NCBI GenBank assembly: GCA_031547595.1
Contig: JAVBRU010000006.1
Location: 1 to 62,407 of the forward strand
Direction of reading: 5' to 3'
DNA: 62,407 nt
Source of the DNA: JAVBRU01 sp031547595
GTDB taxonomy: Bacteria; Bacillota; Clostridia; Christensenellales; Aristaeellaceae
Shown here: one piece after another, positions 50,308 to 58,470 of the stretch
How positions within the stretch are numbered: position 1 is the first letter of the stretch
Layout of the letters: the number at the start of each line of letters is the position of its first letter
Notes under the pieces: generated by a model
Told to the model about the DNA's origin: nothing
The model's database searches: none
What the model saw: only the letters and a program-made list of their open reading frames with translations
Position numbers and translations under genes: made by a program

Positions 50308-50592
50308 ATGGTAAAACATATCGTTATGTGGCGCTTGAAGCCGGAAAATCAAGCAGAAAATTCCAGTGCTATCAAGCAGGGGCTGGAGGCACTGGTAGGC
50401 CAGATCGAAGGGCTGATCAAGATGGAAGTGGGCGTCAATATCAACCCCAAGGGATGGGATTTGTGCCTGTACTCCGAGTATGAGAGCGAAGAAGCCCTGG
50501 CGTATTATCAGCAGCATCCGCTGCACAAGGCGGTGCAGGCCATCGTCCATGCCGCGATGACGGAGCGCGTGGTGTGCGATTACTTGGTTTGA
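50308..50592 (+). CDS. Dabb (stress-responsive A/B barrel) domain protein
   Basis: 94 residues from MVKHIVMWRLK, the usual start of the family; an ATG at 50296 in the same frame is possible and sits closer to AGGAAAGGA. Conserved features: VKHIVMWRLKP, GLIKMEVGVNINP, DLCLYSEYESEEALAYYQQH and HPLHKAVQAIVHAAM. Dabb proteins are small dimeric alpha/beta barrels of varied or unknown role. Single-gene unit with a strong bidirectional terminator. Confidence 0.9.
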   Translation: MVKHIVMWRLKPENQAENSSAIKQGLEALVGQIEGLIKMEVGVNINPKGWDLCLYSEYESEEALAYYQQHPLHKAVQAIVHAAMTERVVCDYLV

Positions 50593-50598
50593 TATCAC

Positions 50599-50638
50599 AA
50601 AAAAGTTGGGGAAGCAACGCCGCTTCCCCAACTTTTTT
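50599..50638. terminator. Bidirectional intrinsic terminator
   Basis: Perfect 17-bp stem AAAAAAGTTGGGGAAGC and its complement with a 6-nt loop; serves the Dabb gene and the converging ABC gene, whose stop codon lies at its edge. Confidence 0.9.
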
Positions 50639-53066
50639 ATTCGCTTCTGAGGGCTTCCACAGGGTCCTTCTTGGCAGCCACCTTGGCAGGAATCAGTCCA
50701 GCCACCACTGTCAGCAGCATGCTGATGGCAATCAGGGCCACCGCGCCATACAGCGGCAGCGCCGCGATGCCAGAGATGCCGGTCAGCGCCTTGATGATGG
50801 TATTGATGGGCAGATTGAGCAGCATGGTGATCAACACCCCCAGGCCACCCGCCACCAGGCCGATGATCACCGTCTCAGCATTGAACACGCGAGAAATATC
50901 CTTCTTGGACGCGCCGATGCTGCGCAGGATGCCAATTTCCTTGGTGCGCTCCAGCACCGAGATATAGGTGATGATGCCAATCATGATGGAGGATACCACC
51001 AGTGATATCGCCACAAACGCGATCAGCACATAGGTGATGATGTTAATGATCGAGGATACAGAGGATGTGAGCAGCCCCACCATATCCGAATAATGGATCG
51101 CGTATTCCGCATGGCCCGCTTCCTCCTGGGTGGTGTTATAGGCCTCAATCAGGTCGGCAAGCGTATCTTTGGCCTCAAAATCCTTGGGGTACAGGCGGAT
51201 GACGGAGGGCTGAGAAAAGTCTACAATGCCCAGCTTGCTCAGATTATCTTCATACCCATCGTCTGTTAACGCCACGCCGGTGAACACATCGATTTCGGGG
51301 TTGTTCAGCTGCTCCTGCGCGATGTCTGATGCATGGATGGCTTCGATCACATACTGATTGAGCGCTGCGGTATAGCCAACGCTTCCGCTGATGGAGGTGG
51401 CCGCCGCTTCCTCGGACGGGCGCAGGATGCCCACCACCTTGATCTCCAGTGCATTTTCCAGCACGCTGAGCATATAGGACTCATCATCCCGCATATCCAC
51501 CCATTGATCGTCCTGGTGGGCATAATAATCGGTATTCAGCACCAGCTTGAAGGTGAGCGCAAGGATATCTTCATAGTTGAAGCTGGCCGCTGCGCTTTCC
51601 GCCGTTTGCCCTTTCAACACTTTTTCAAGCTCCGCGCTGTCGAGTAACCCCAGCGAGTACAGCACCGTGTCGCTCAGCTCGTTATTCTTGTCTACTACCA
51701 GCACCACCTCGTCATATGCGTCAGGCCAGCGCCCCGCCAGCACGTCATACTGCGATTTTAGCAGCACTTCGTTTTCCAGCAGCTCTTCCCACACATCGCC
51801 GCTGCCAAGGCTGATGCCGCCGGAGCCGCCGCGCCCCATCTGGCTGTATACGCTGCTAGGGTTCACCTGCAATACCTCGCTGCCGGAGGCATAGATTTGC
51901 AACTCCAGATCGTAGCCGTATTGGATGGAGTTGGTAAGTGCAGCAAATTGCTTGCCCTCCTCACTCATAAGATACTGCTTGAAGTGGGACAGATCGTTGG
52001 CCGTGGTTTGGGTAGCCCGGCTCGTCAGCATATCGGTCATGATGTTATTGGCGTACACCTTGTCAAGATCGTGCTGCACGCCGCCGCGGGTGTTGTTGCT
52101 CATCATGCTGGTCATCATCCCGGTCATGTCCATGGACTGGTTTTCCAGCTCAATCGGATAGGTGGAGAGGGTATCCTGCTCCAGGTTGTTGATATAGGTT
52201 TGCATGCCGCTGGACAACGACAGAATAAGCGCGATGCCGATGATACCGATACTGCCCGCAAAGGCCGTTAGCAAAGTACGGGTTTTCTTGGTCAACAGGT
52301 TTTTGAGGCTGAGCGACAGCGCCGTGAAAAAAGACATTGATATCTTTTTCTTTTTTCCCTGGGCAGGTTTCGGCGTGTCCGATACCACCAGGCACGGGCT
52401 GGTATCATCCACCACCTTGCCATCCAGCAGCCGGATGATGCGAGTGGAGTATTTCTGTGCCAGCTCGCTATTGTGAGTGACCATGATGACCAGGCGGTCC
52501 TTGGCAATTTCCTTGAGCAGTTCCATGATCTGCACACTGGTTTCGCTATCCAGTGCGCCGGTTGGTTCATCCGCCAGCAGGATATCGGGGTTGTTCACCA
52601 GCGCACGGGCGATGGCTACGCGCTGCATCTGCCCGCCGGACATCTGGTTGGGCTTTTTGTGCAGCTGATCACCAAGGCCTACGCGTTTCAGCACATCGAT
52701 GGCCATCTTCCGCCGCTCCGCTTTGGGCTTGCCTGCCAGCGTCAAGGCCAGCTCCACATTGCTCAGCACCGTCTGATGCGGGATGAGGTTGTAATTTTGG
52801 AACACGAAGCCGATGGCGTTGTTGCGGTAAATGTCCCAGTCCATATCGCGGTAAGCCTTTGTGGATACGCCGTTAATCACCAAATCGCCGCTGGTGTAAC
52901 GGTCGAGCCCGCCAATGATGTTGAGCAGCGTGGTCTTGCCGCAGCCCGAGGGCCCCAGGATGGATACAAAATCGCTCTTTCGGAAATTGAGGCTGATCCC
53001 GCGCAGCGCCTCCACGGACGTATCGCCCATGTCATAATGCTTTACAATGTTTTTTAGCTCCAGCAT
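50637..53066 (-). CDS. ABC transporter with fused ATPase and MacB-like permease
   Basis: 809 residues, ATG after GAGGAGAGACTAAC. The ATPase (residues 1-225) has GPSGCGKTT, FVFQNYNLIPHQ, MSGGQMQRVAIARAL, ILLADEPTGALD and VTHNS. A permease follows: a membrane segment near residue 270 (TAFAGSIGIIGIALILSLSS), a roughly 400-residue external domain, and three C-terminal segments (IINIITYVLIAFVAISLVVS, AGGLGVLITMLLNLPINTII, PLYGAVALIAISMLLTVVAG). This fused design is common in Clostridia for peptide-antibiotic sensing or efflux. The divergent two-component system probably controls it. Confidence 0.9.
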   Translation of the reverse strand: MLELKNIVKHYDMGDTSVEALRGISLNFRKSDFVSILGPSGCGKTTLLNIIGGLDRYTSGDLVINGVSTKAYRDMDWDIYRNNAIGFVFQNYNLIPHQTVLSNVELALTLAGKPKAERRKMAIDVLKRVGLGDQLHKKPNQMSGGQMQRVAIARALVNNPDILLADEPTGALDSETSVQIMELLKEIAKDRLVIMVTHNSELAQKYSTRIIRLLDGKVVDDTSPCLVVSDTPKPAQGKKKKISMSFFTALSLSLKNLLTKKTRTLLTAFAGSIGIIGIALILSLSSGMQTYINNLEQDTLSTYPIELENQSMDMTGMMTSMMSNNTRGGVQHDLDKVYANNIMTDMLTSRATQTTANDLSHFKQYLMSEEGKQFAALTNSIQYGYDLELQIYASGSEVLQVNPSSVYSQMGRGGSGGISLGSGDVWEELLENEVLLKSQYDVLAGRWPDAYDEVVLVVDKNNELSDTVLYSLGLLDSAELEKVLKGQTAESAAASFNYEDILALTFKLVLNTDYYAHQDDQWVDMRDDESYMLSVLENALEIKVVGILRPSEEAAATSISGSVGYTAALNQYVIEAIHASDIAQEQLNNPEIDVFTGVALTDDGYEDNLSKLGIVDFSQPSVIRLYPKDFEAKDTLADLIEAYNTTQEEAGHAEYAIHYSDMVGLLTSSVSSIINIITYVLIAFVAISLVVSSIMIGIITYISVLERTKEIGILRSIGASKKDISRVFNAETVIIGLVAGGLGVLITMLLNLPINTIIKALTGISGIAALPLYGAVALIAISMLLTVVAGLIPAKVAAKKDPVEALRSE

Positions 53067-53147
53067 GTTAGTCTCTCCTCTTCATTTGGTACAACAGGAT
53101 TGTACCTGCCAAACCTCAACCGAAAATCAACAAAACAGGGCGCTTCC

Positions 53148-53192
53148 GTTGATATTCAGTTGATATTCAAAGGGTACAATGTGTGTTATAAT
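53148..53192 (+). promoter_or_regulatory. Tandem 11-bp repeats and -10 box upstream of the two-component system
   Basis: GTTGATATTCA occurs twice without a gap (53148-53158, 53159-53169), followed by TATAAT at 53187-53192. No proper -35 lies 17 nt before that box, so an activator bound to the repeats may replace it. Directly repeated half-sites of about one helical turn are typical for OmpR-type regulators. The divergent ABC gene has a TACAAT box at 53099-53104 (minus strand), roughly 50 bp from the repeats. Confidence 0.65.
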
Positions 53193-53214
53193 GGATTGAA
53201 AAGGAGGCCTGCTT

Positions 53215-53889
53215 GTGTTTAACATACTGGTTGCCGAAGACGACACCAATACCCGCAAGTTGATGTGCGCGGTGCTGCGGCAAAACGGCTTTGCGGCACA
53301 CCCGGCGGAGGATGGCATTTTGGCGCTTCAACTGATGGAAACACAGCAGATTGATCTGGCGGTGCTGGATATCATGATGCCGCGGATGGATGGGTATGAG
53401 TTGACCGCTCAGCTGCGCAGTGCCTGGCCCAACCTGCCCATTTTGATGGTGACTGCCAAGCAGGAGCCCAAGGACAAGCGCCAGGGCTTTCTATCCGGCA
53501 CCGATGATTATATGACAAAGCCCGTGGACGAGCAGGAGATGGTGCTGCGCATCAAAGCGCTGCTTCGCCGCGCGCAAATAGCCAGCGAGCACAAGCTGTG
53601 GCTGGGTGCCGTAACGCTTGATTATGATATGCTGACCGTGGCCCGCCCGGGCGAAAGCGTGGCTCTGCCGCAAAAGGAGTTCCATTTGCTGTTTAAGCTG
53701 CTTTCCTACCCCAACATGATTTTCACGCGGCTGCAGCTGATGGACGAAATCTGGGGGATCACCTCCGAAACGGACGATCACACCCTCAATGTGCACATCA
53801 ACCGCCTGCGGGACCGGTTCCGGGATTGGCCGGAGTTTGAGATTGTGACCGTGCGCGGCATTGGTTATAAGGCGGTGAAAAACGCATGA
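53215..53889 (+). CDS. OmpR-family response regulator
   Basis: 224 residues from a GTG 7 nt after AAGGAGG. Receiver domain: VAEDDTNTRKLMCAVLR, phospho-acceptor Asp in LAVLDIMMPRMDGYEL, then MVTAKQEPKDK and SGTDDYMTKPVDEQEM. The C-terminal winged helix has LPQKEFHLLFKLLSYPNMIF and HTLNVHINRLRDRF, GIGYKAVK. It overlaps the sensor kinase gene by ATGA. Likely binds the tandem repeats just upstream and controls its own operon and the divergent ABC gene. Confidence 0.93.
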   Translation: MFNILVAEDDTNTRKLMCAVLRQNGFAAHPAEDGILALQLMETQQIDLAVLDIMMPRMDGYELTAQLRSAWPNLPILMVTAKQEPKDKRQGFLSGTDDYMTKPVDEQEMVLRIKALLRRAQIASEHKLWLGAVTLDYDMLTVARPGESVALPQKEFHLLFKLLSYPNMIFTRLQLMDEIWGITSETDDHTLNVHINRLRDRFRDWPEFEIVTVRGIGYKAVKNA

Positions 53890-54947
53890 AACGCATATGG
53901 AGCAAGCGCTTTGGCTTGACAGTATCTTTGGTGGGGTTTGTGTTTGCCGTGATGATGGGGACATTCGTGCTGGTGGGCAGTCTGGCTCTCCTATTGCATA
54001 AAACAGGTGTTGTGTCCTTTGCCAATGCCCGTTTTGGGAGCGGCCCGGATATCAGCGCCATGATTCCCTTCCTCGCCATGCTGGGGCTGTGCACCTTGCT
54101 TGGCACCGCGCTGACGGGGTTTTTCAGCAAAAGGGCACTCAAGCCCATCCGCAAGGTGATCGCCGCCACGCACCAGGTGGCGCAGGGCGATTTTACGGCG
54201 CGGGTGGACATCCGCGGCATTGGCGAGCTGGAGGAGTTGTCCGACAGCTTCAACAAAATGGCGCAGGAGCTGAGCACCATCGAAACGCTGCGCAGCGATT
54301 TTGTGAACAACTTCTCGCACGAGTTCAAAACCCCCATTGTGTCCATCCGCGGCTTTGCAAAGCTGCTGCGGGACAGCGCACCCAACGAGGCCGAGCGCAG
54401 CGAATACCTGAGCATCATCATCGACGAATCCGAGCGCCTGGCGTCGCTTTCCACCAACGTGCTCACGCTGTCCAAATACGAAAACATCGAGATCGTGCCG
54501 GACAAAGCTGCCTTCCGCCTGGATGAGCAAATCCGCCGCGCCGCCGCACTGGCAGAACCCAAATGGGCGCAAAAAAGCCTGGCGCTTAACGCCAGGCTGG
54601 AGGAGATCACCTATACAGGCAACGAGGATCTGACGCAGCAAATCTGGCTGAACCTGATGGACAATGCCATGAAGTTCTCGCATCCCGGCGGACAGATCAG
54701 CCTGGAGCTATGCCGCGAAGGGCAAAGTATCGTGTTCACCCTCCGCGATGAGGGCATTGGCATGGACGCTGCCACCTTGCAGCACATTTTTGATCGGTTC
54801 TATCAGGCCGATGCCTCGCACCTGCAAGCCGGCAACGGGCTGGGCCTGGCCATCGTGCGGCGCATTGTGCTGCTGTGCGGCGGTCGCATTGAGGTGAACA
54901 GCCTGCCCGGGCGGGGCAGCACCTTTGTGGTCACCCTTCCAGGATAG
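53886..54947 (+). CDS. Sensor histidine kinase
   Basis: 353 residues. Two membrane segments (SLVGFVFAVMMGTFVLVGSL and MIPFLAMLGLCTLLGTALTG) enclose a loop of only about 25 residues. This recalls kinases that sense through their transmembrane partner rather than by an external domain. HAMP segment (KRALKPIRKVIAATHQVAQG), phospho-accepting His in NNFSHEFKTPIVSIRGF, then N-box WLNLMDNAMKFS, and G-boxes DEGIGMDAAT and GNGLGLAIVRRIV. Cognate to the regulator upstream; the short loop fits sensing via the neighbouring ABC transporter. Confidence 0.92.
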   Translation: MKRIWSKRFGLTVSLVGFVFAVMMGTFVLVGSLALLLHKTGVVSFANARFGSGPDISAMIPFLAMLGLCTLLGTALTGFFSKRALKPIRKVIAATHQVAQGDFTARVDIRGIGELEELSDSFNKMAQELSTIETLRSDFVNNFSHEFKTPIVSIRGFAKLLRDSAPNEAERSEYLSIIIDESERLASLSTNVLTLSKYENIEIVPDKAAFRLDEQIRRAAALAEPKWAQKSLALNARLEEITYTGNEDLTQQIWLNLMDNAMKFSHPGGQISLELCREGQSIVFTLRDEGIGMDAATLQHIFDRFYQADASHLQAGNGLGLAIVRRIVLLCGGRIEVNSLPGRGSTFVVTLPG

Positions 54948-54949
54948 AA

Positions 54950-55651
54950 TTAACGTTCCAGTATTTCGCCTGTGGTGGACACTACCACCACCTGCCAGGG
55001 GATCATCTTGCCGCTGTTTTTGAGCGCCGTTTTGACGGCATTTTCGATCCCGCCGCAGCAGGGTACCTCCATGCGCACCACTGTGACAGACTTGATATCG
55101 TTGTTTTGCAAAATCGCCGTCAGCTTTTCGCTGTACTCGCCCTCGTCGAGCTTGGGGCAGCCAATGAGTGTGATGCGATTTCGGATAAACTCCTCGTGGA
55201 AGTTGGCATAGGCGTAAGCAGAGCAATCCGCTGCCACCAGCAAATTCTCGTTCTTAAAATACGGGGCATTGACGGGTACCAGCTGGATTTGCACCGGCCA
55301 TTGCCGAAGCTGCGAGGCTCCGGCCATCTGGGGCGCGGCCTTCGGCACGGTTTCGCGCTTCAACTCTCTGGCCTGGGTGCCGGGGCAGCCGCAGAGCAGC
55401 TTCTCTTCTGTCTTTTGTTGCATGTTCTTTTGCACCTCCTGCTCGTTATACGCATCGGCCTCGCGCTCTTCAAAGGTGATGGCACCCGTGGGGCAAACGG
55501 GCAGACAGTTGCCAAGTCCGTCGCAATAGTCGTCCCGCAGCAGCTCTGCCTTGCCATCCACCAGGCCAATTGCGCCCTCGTGGCACGCGGTAACGCACAG
55601 GCCGCAGCCAATGCACTGTTCTTTATCGATCTTGATAATTTGCCTTACCAT
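54950..55651 (-). CDS. Ferredoxin-like iron-sulfur protein with a C-terminal thiol-type domain
   Basis: 233 residues; ATG after AAGGAGGGATCGGT. Residues 9-57 hold two [4Fe-4S] motifs (CIGCGLCVTACHEG and CDGLGNCLPVCPTG). After a linker (EEKLLCGCPGTQARELKRET) the C-terminal half has more cysteines (VAADCSAYA, LIGCPKLDEG, VPCCGGIENAV), consistent with an additional metal site or redox thiols. Such fused ferredoxins are found in anaerobes next to Crp/Fnr-type regulators and hybrid-cluster systems. It is divergent from such a regulator here. Electron-transfer partner unknown. Confidence 0.85.
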   Translation of the reverse strand: MVRQIIKIDKEQCIGCGLCVTACHEGAIGLVDGKAELLRDDYCDGLGNCLPVCPTGAITFEEREADAYNEQEVQKNMQQKTEEKLLCGCPGTQARELKRETVPKAAPQMAGASQLRQWPVQIQLVPVNAPYFKNENLLVAADCSAYAYANFHEEFIRNRITLIGCPKLDEGEYSEKLTAILQNNDIKSVTVVRMEVPCCGGIENAVKTALKNSGKMIPWQVVVVSTTGEILER

Positions 55652-55663
55652 ACCGATCCCTCC

Positions 55664-55724
55664 TTGCTTTTACAACCGCATTGTACTATAATGAGGTGCA
55701 GTATTCCGTGGTCATGACCACGGA
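55664..55724. promoter_or_regulatory. Divergent promoters with a 20-bp perfect palindrome
   Basis: On the plus strand TTGCTT, 17 nt, TATAAT (55687-55692) would drive the Crp/Fnr gene. On the minus strand a TATAGT overlaps the same bases and would drive the ferredoxin gene. The palindrome TCCGTGGTCATGACCACGGA (55705-55724) lies just after the plus-strand start and about 37-41 bp before the minus-strand start. That suits autorepression plus activation of the ferredoxin gene. Confidence 0.7.
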
Positions 55725-55745
55725 TGAAGAGGAAATCGACATTTT

Positions 55746-56402
55746 ATGAAAAAATATTTTCCCGTTTTACGGTCGGTACCCCTGTTTTCCGGCATCACGG
55801 CGGATGAACTGTCCGCGATGCTTCATTGCCTTGGCGCGGAAACCACCGCCGCCATAAAGGGGGAGGCGCTGCTGATGGCCGGGGATACGCCGCGCCATAT
55901 CGGCGTAGTGCTGGCCGGGCAGCTACATATTGTGAAGGACGATGCCGACGGCAACCGCACGCTGATGGCGGCACTGATGCCGGGGGATATTTTTGCCGAA
56001 GCGCTGTGCTGCGCCAAGCTGCCGGAAAGCCCGGTGTCTGTGATAGCCGTCACGCCTGCCGAGGTGCTGCTCTTGCCCTTCCACCGCATCCTTCGCACCT
56101 GTCCCAAGGCATGCAGCTTTCACGGCCAATTGATCGCCAACATGATGGAGCTGCTGGCGCAAAAAAACCTGATGCTGCAGCGCCGCATGGACATCATCCG
56201 CATCAGGTCTGTGCGCGAAAAGGTGATGAATTACCTGCAAAGCCTGCCCCACAAAGGGAAAGGTGATATCACTGTGCCCTTCAACCGCGAGGAAATGGCG
56301 GATTTTTTGTGCGTGGAGCGCAGCGCACTGTCCCATGAACTATCGCGTATGAAGGCGGATGGGCTGATTGATTACCGTAAGAATAGATTTCAGTTGCTAT
56401 AA
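55746..56402 (+). CDS. Crp/Fnr-family transcription regulator
   Basis: 218 residues. N-terminal cyclic-nucleotide-binding-like barrel (LFSGITADELSAMLHCLGAE, GVVLAGQLHIVKDDADGNRT, MPGDIFAEALCCAKLPESPV), dimerisation helix, and a winged helix (NREEMADFLCVERSALSHEL, SRMKADGLIDYRKNRFQLL). The cysteines in FAEALCC lie where Fnr-like sensors of Clostridia may respond to redox or metals, though the Fnr N-terminal cysteine cluster is missing. It probably binds the palindrome upstream and controls the ferredoxin gene and itself. Confidence 0.9.
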   Translation: MKKYFPVLRSVPLFSGITADELSAMLHCLGAETTAAIKGEALLMAGDTPRHIGVVLAGQLHIVKDDADGNRTLMAALMPGDIFAEALCCAKLPESPVSVIAVTPAEVLLLPFHRILRTCPKACSFHGQLIANMMELLAQKNLMLQRRMDIIRIRSVREKVMNYLQSLPHKGKGDITVPFNREEMADFLCVERSALSHELSRMKADGLIDYRKNRFQLL

Positions 56403-56416
56403 AGGAGAATATACCC

Positions 56417-57358
56417 ATGTCCGACTCCCCCATTGTTCGTTTCTCCATCGACACCCCAGAGGGTGTTTCCCTTCGTTATGCAGTGATCGTAGCACGCAAA
56501 GACGGCCAGTGGCTGCTCACCCGCCACAAGCAGCGCAGCACCTTGGAGTTCCCCGGCGGGCATATCGAACCCGAAGAAACCCCAGAGGAGGCAGCGCGGC
56601 GCGAGCTGTATGAAGAAACAGGCGCGACCGATTTTGACCTGCATTTTGTGAGCCGCTACACCGTACAAAAAAAAGACCAAACCGACGGCGGCTACCTATT
56701 CTTTGCCGAGGTACGGGTGCTTGGAAAAATGCCGGATTTTGAAATGGCCGAGGTGGCCCTGTGCGGTCATCTGCCTGCCGCGCTTACCTATCCGCATATT
56801 CAAACGCCCATGTATCACCACATCCAAGCCTACCTGAACCTGCAAAGCGCCGCCGATGAGCTATGGGATGTGTATGATAAGGAGCGTACCCCCACCGACC
56901 GCCTCCACCGCCGGGGCGATCCCCTGCCGCCCGGCGATTATCACATCGTGGTGCATGTATGGCTAATGAATGACAAAGGGGAGTTCCTGATTACCAAGCG
57001 CACTGCCAGCAAGGGCTACCCCCTGATGTGGGAGTGCACCGGCGGCTCTGCCCTGGCCGGGGATGACAGCCTGACCGCCGCCATGCGCGAAATGAAAGAA
57101 GAAACAGGCTTGACCGTGCTGCCGGAAAACGGCGTTAGGGTCTTGTCCCTGTGTCGCGATGATAATTTCTGCGATGTATGGCTATTCCGGCAAAATTATG
57201 ATCTGACCGATGTGGTGCTGCAGCCCGGCGAAACCTGCGATGCGATGAGCGCTACGGCGGATACGATTCTGAAGATGGTGGAAGAGGGGACATTAATTAG
57301 GTTCGGGTATTTGGAAAAGTTTTTTACGGCAGTACTTCACCAGTCACCGCATCAATAA
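56417..57358 (+). CDS. Protein with two tandem Nudix hydrolase domains
   Basis: 313 residues, ATG after AAAGGAGAATATACCC. Domain 1 (about residues 15-135) has the full Nudix box GHIEPEETPEEAARRELYEE. Domain 2 (from about 150) begins ELWDVYDKERTPTDRLHRRG and is of the IPP-isomerase/YfcD kind, with its own Nudix box from ECTGGSALAGDDSLTAAMRE into MKEETGLTV. The first box resembles enzymes that clean nucleotide pools; the second resembles acyl- or prenyl-diphosphate Nudix proteins. Both have intact catalytic Glu residues. The 3-prime end overlaps the opposing gene by 35 bp. Confidence 0.88.
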   Translation: MSDSPIVRFSIDTPEGVSLRYAVIVARKDGQWLLTRHKQRSTLEFPGGHIEPEETPEEAARRELYEETGATDFDLHFVSRYTVQKKDQTDGGYLFFAEVRVLGKMPDFEMAEVALCGHLPAALTYPHIQTPMYHHIQAYLNLQSAADELWDVYDKERTPTDRLHRRGDPLPPGDYHIVVHVWLMNDKGEFLITKRTASKGYPLMWECTGGSALAGDDSLTAAMREMKEETGLTVLPENGVRVLSLCRDDNFCDVWLFRQNYDLTDVVLQPGETCDAMSATADTILKMVEEGTLIRFGYLEKFFTAVLHQSPHQ

Positions 57359-58403
57359 ACATAACGAAGCGGTCGTACACCCCGCTTCGAAGCGTATCGG
57401 AAGCAAAGCGCCATACAGGGCGGGCTTCCATGTGCGCATTGATGTCCGCATCATAAAGCGGAAGCGTGTGCTTGAGCCAGTAACACAGGCTGATCTGCCG
57501 GATTTCATATTCCCCCTCTTCGTTGGAAAACGCAGTATATTCCATATTGGCTTTCAAAATATCAAGAGCGTCATCCAGCGTGACAGTCAAGGGCTGAATA
57601 TCTGATTGTCTGTAATTACGATAATTCCCCCGGATAAAAAAGATGCCCGCATCGTCTATGTACACATGCAGTTTATCGGTGCGGACTTCCGCGTGCAAAA
57701 GATCAGCGGGAAAGTAAAAATCCACAGCAAGCGCGTATTTTCCAAGCTGCCGCTCAAGCTCGACAATATAAAAACCGGATGCCAGCGTACTGCGCGAATC
57801 GGAACCCCGGTTAGACAGCGTGTTATCCCGCGGTATGGCGTAGCACTGCGAAACAGCAAGGCCCGACCATCCAACGGTGCTTGCAAAACTCTCCAGCCAT
57901 TCCTGTGCCAGAGTTATGGCCTCTGCCGATGTTGTGCGCAGCCCTTCTGCTTGCCCTCCGGCAACGGCTTCAGCCCACCAGGTGGTTACTTCCTGATCTC
58001 GATATTGGATAGAAAGCAGGACATCCTGCGCATTATATCTTACAAATTGATCTCCGCATTTATAGCTATGCTCCAATTCCGGGTGATGGATCCCCAATTC
58101 GTTCAGGCTCAATCCCTGCCGGAGATAGAGATCCACCAGGCTGACGGCGCTATCAGCCGCAGCGCCAAAGAAGAAAGCCTTCCAATCTGCATCGTTTGCC
58201 GTTGGGTAATCGCTAAAATAGATCGGAAGCAGGGTGCCAAGCGCTGGCTCCCACACATCCGCGCTGATGGCAAGCCTCTGTAAGGGGCTATCCATGGTTG
58301 TCTCTATGTGACGCAATTGTGCACCAGCAGGTTCGGCCAAAGCATCGCTTGCCAGGGCGAGCATTATCAAAAGCAGCAAGATAAACATCATCCGTTGTTT
58401 CAT
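57324..58403 (-). CDS. Secreted protein of the ECF sigma cluster
   Basis: 359 residues; start at MKQRMMFILLLLIMLALASD after TTGGAGGTTTGC. Signal peptide followed by a mostly alpha/beta sequence. The C-terminal region (DDALDILKANME, ARPVWRFAS, FIDAVTGEVLP) is shared with the secreted protein at 38615-39742. No catalytic motif recognised. It lies downstream of the anti-sigma-like gene across a hairpin (58426-58452), so it is probably a cotranscribed member of the sigma-factor operon acting outside the cell. Confidence 0.7.
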   Translation of the reverse strand: MKQRMMFILLLLIMLALASDALAEPAGAQLRHIETTMDSPLQRLAISADVWEPALGTLLPIYFSDYPTANDADWKAFFFGAAADSAVSLVDLYLRQGLSLNELGIHHPELEHSYKCGDQFVRYNAQDVLLSIQYRDQEVTTWWAEAVAGGQAEGLRTTSAEAITLAQEWLESFASTVGWSGLAVSQCYAIPRDNTLSNRGSDSRSTLASGFYIVELERQLGKYALAVDFYFPADLLHAEVRTDKLHVYIDDAGIFFIRGNYRNYRQSDIQPLTVTLDDALDILKANMEYTAFSNEEGEYEIRQISLCYWLKHTLPLYDADINAHMEARPVWRFASDTLRSGVYDRFVMFIDAVTGEVLP

Positions 58404-58425
58404 GCAAACCTCCAATTGATAGAAT

Positions 58426-58452
58426 CGAGCCACTGGCCCAGCCAGTGGCTCG
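58426..58452 (-). other. Hairpin between anti-sigma-like gene and secreted protein gene
   Basis: Perfect 11-bp stem CGAGCCACTGG/CCAGTGGCTCG with the loop CCCAG. There is no T-run after it, so it is more likely an mRNA stabiliser or partial terminator. Confidence 0.6.
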
Positions 58453-58470
58453 AAACGCCAGCAGTTTATG

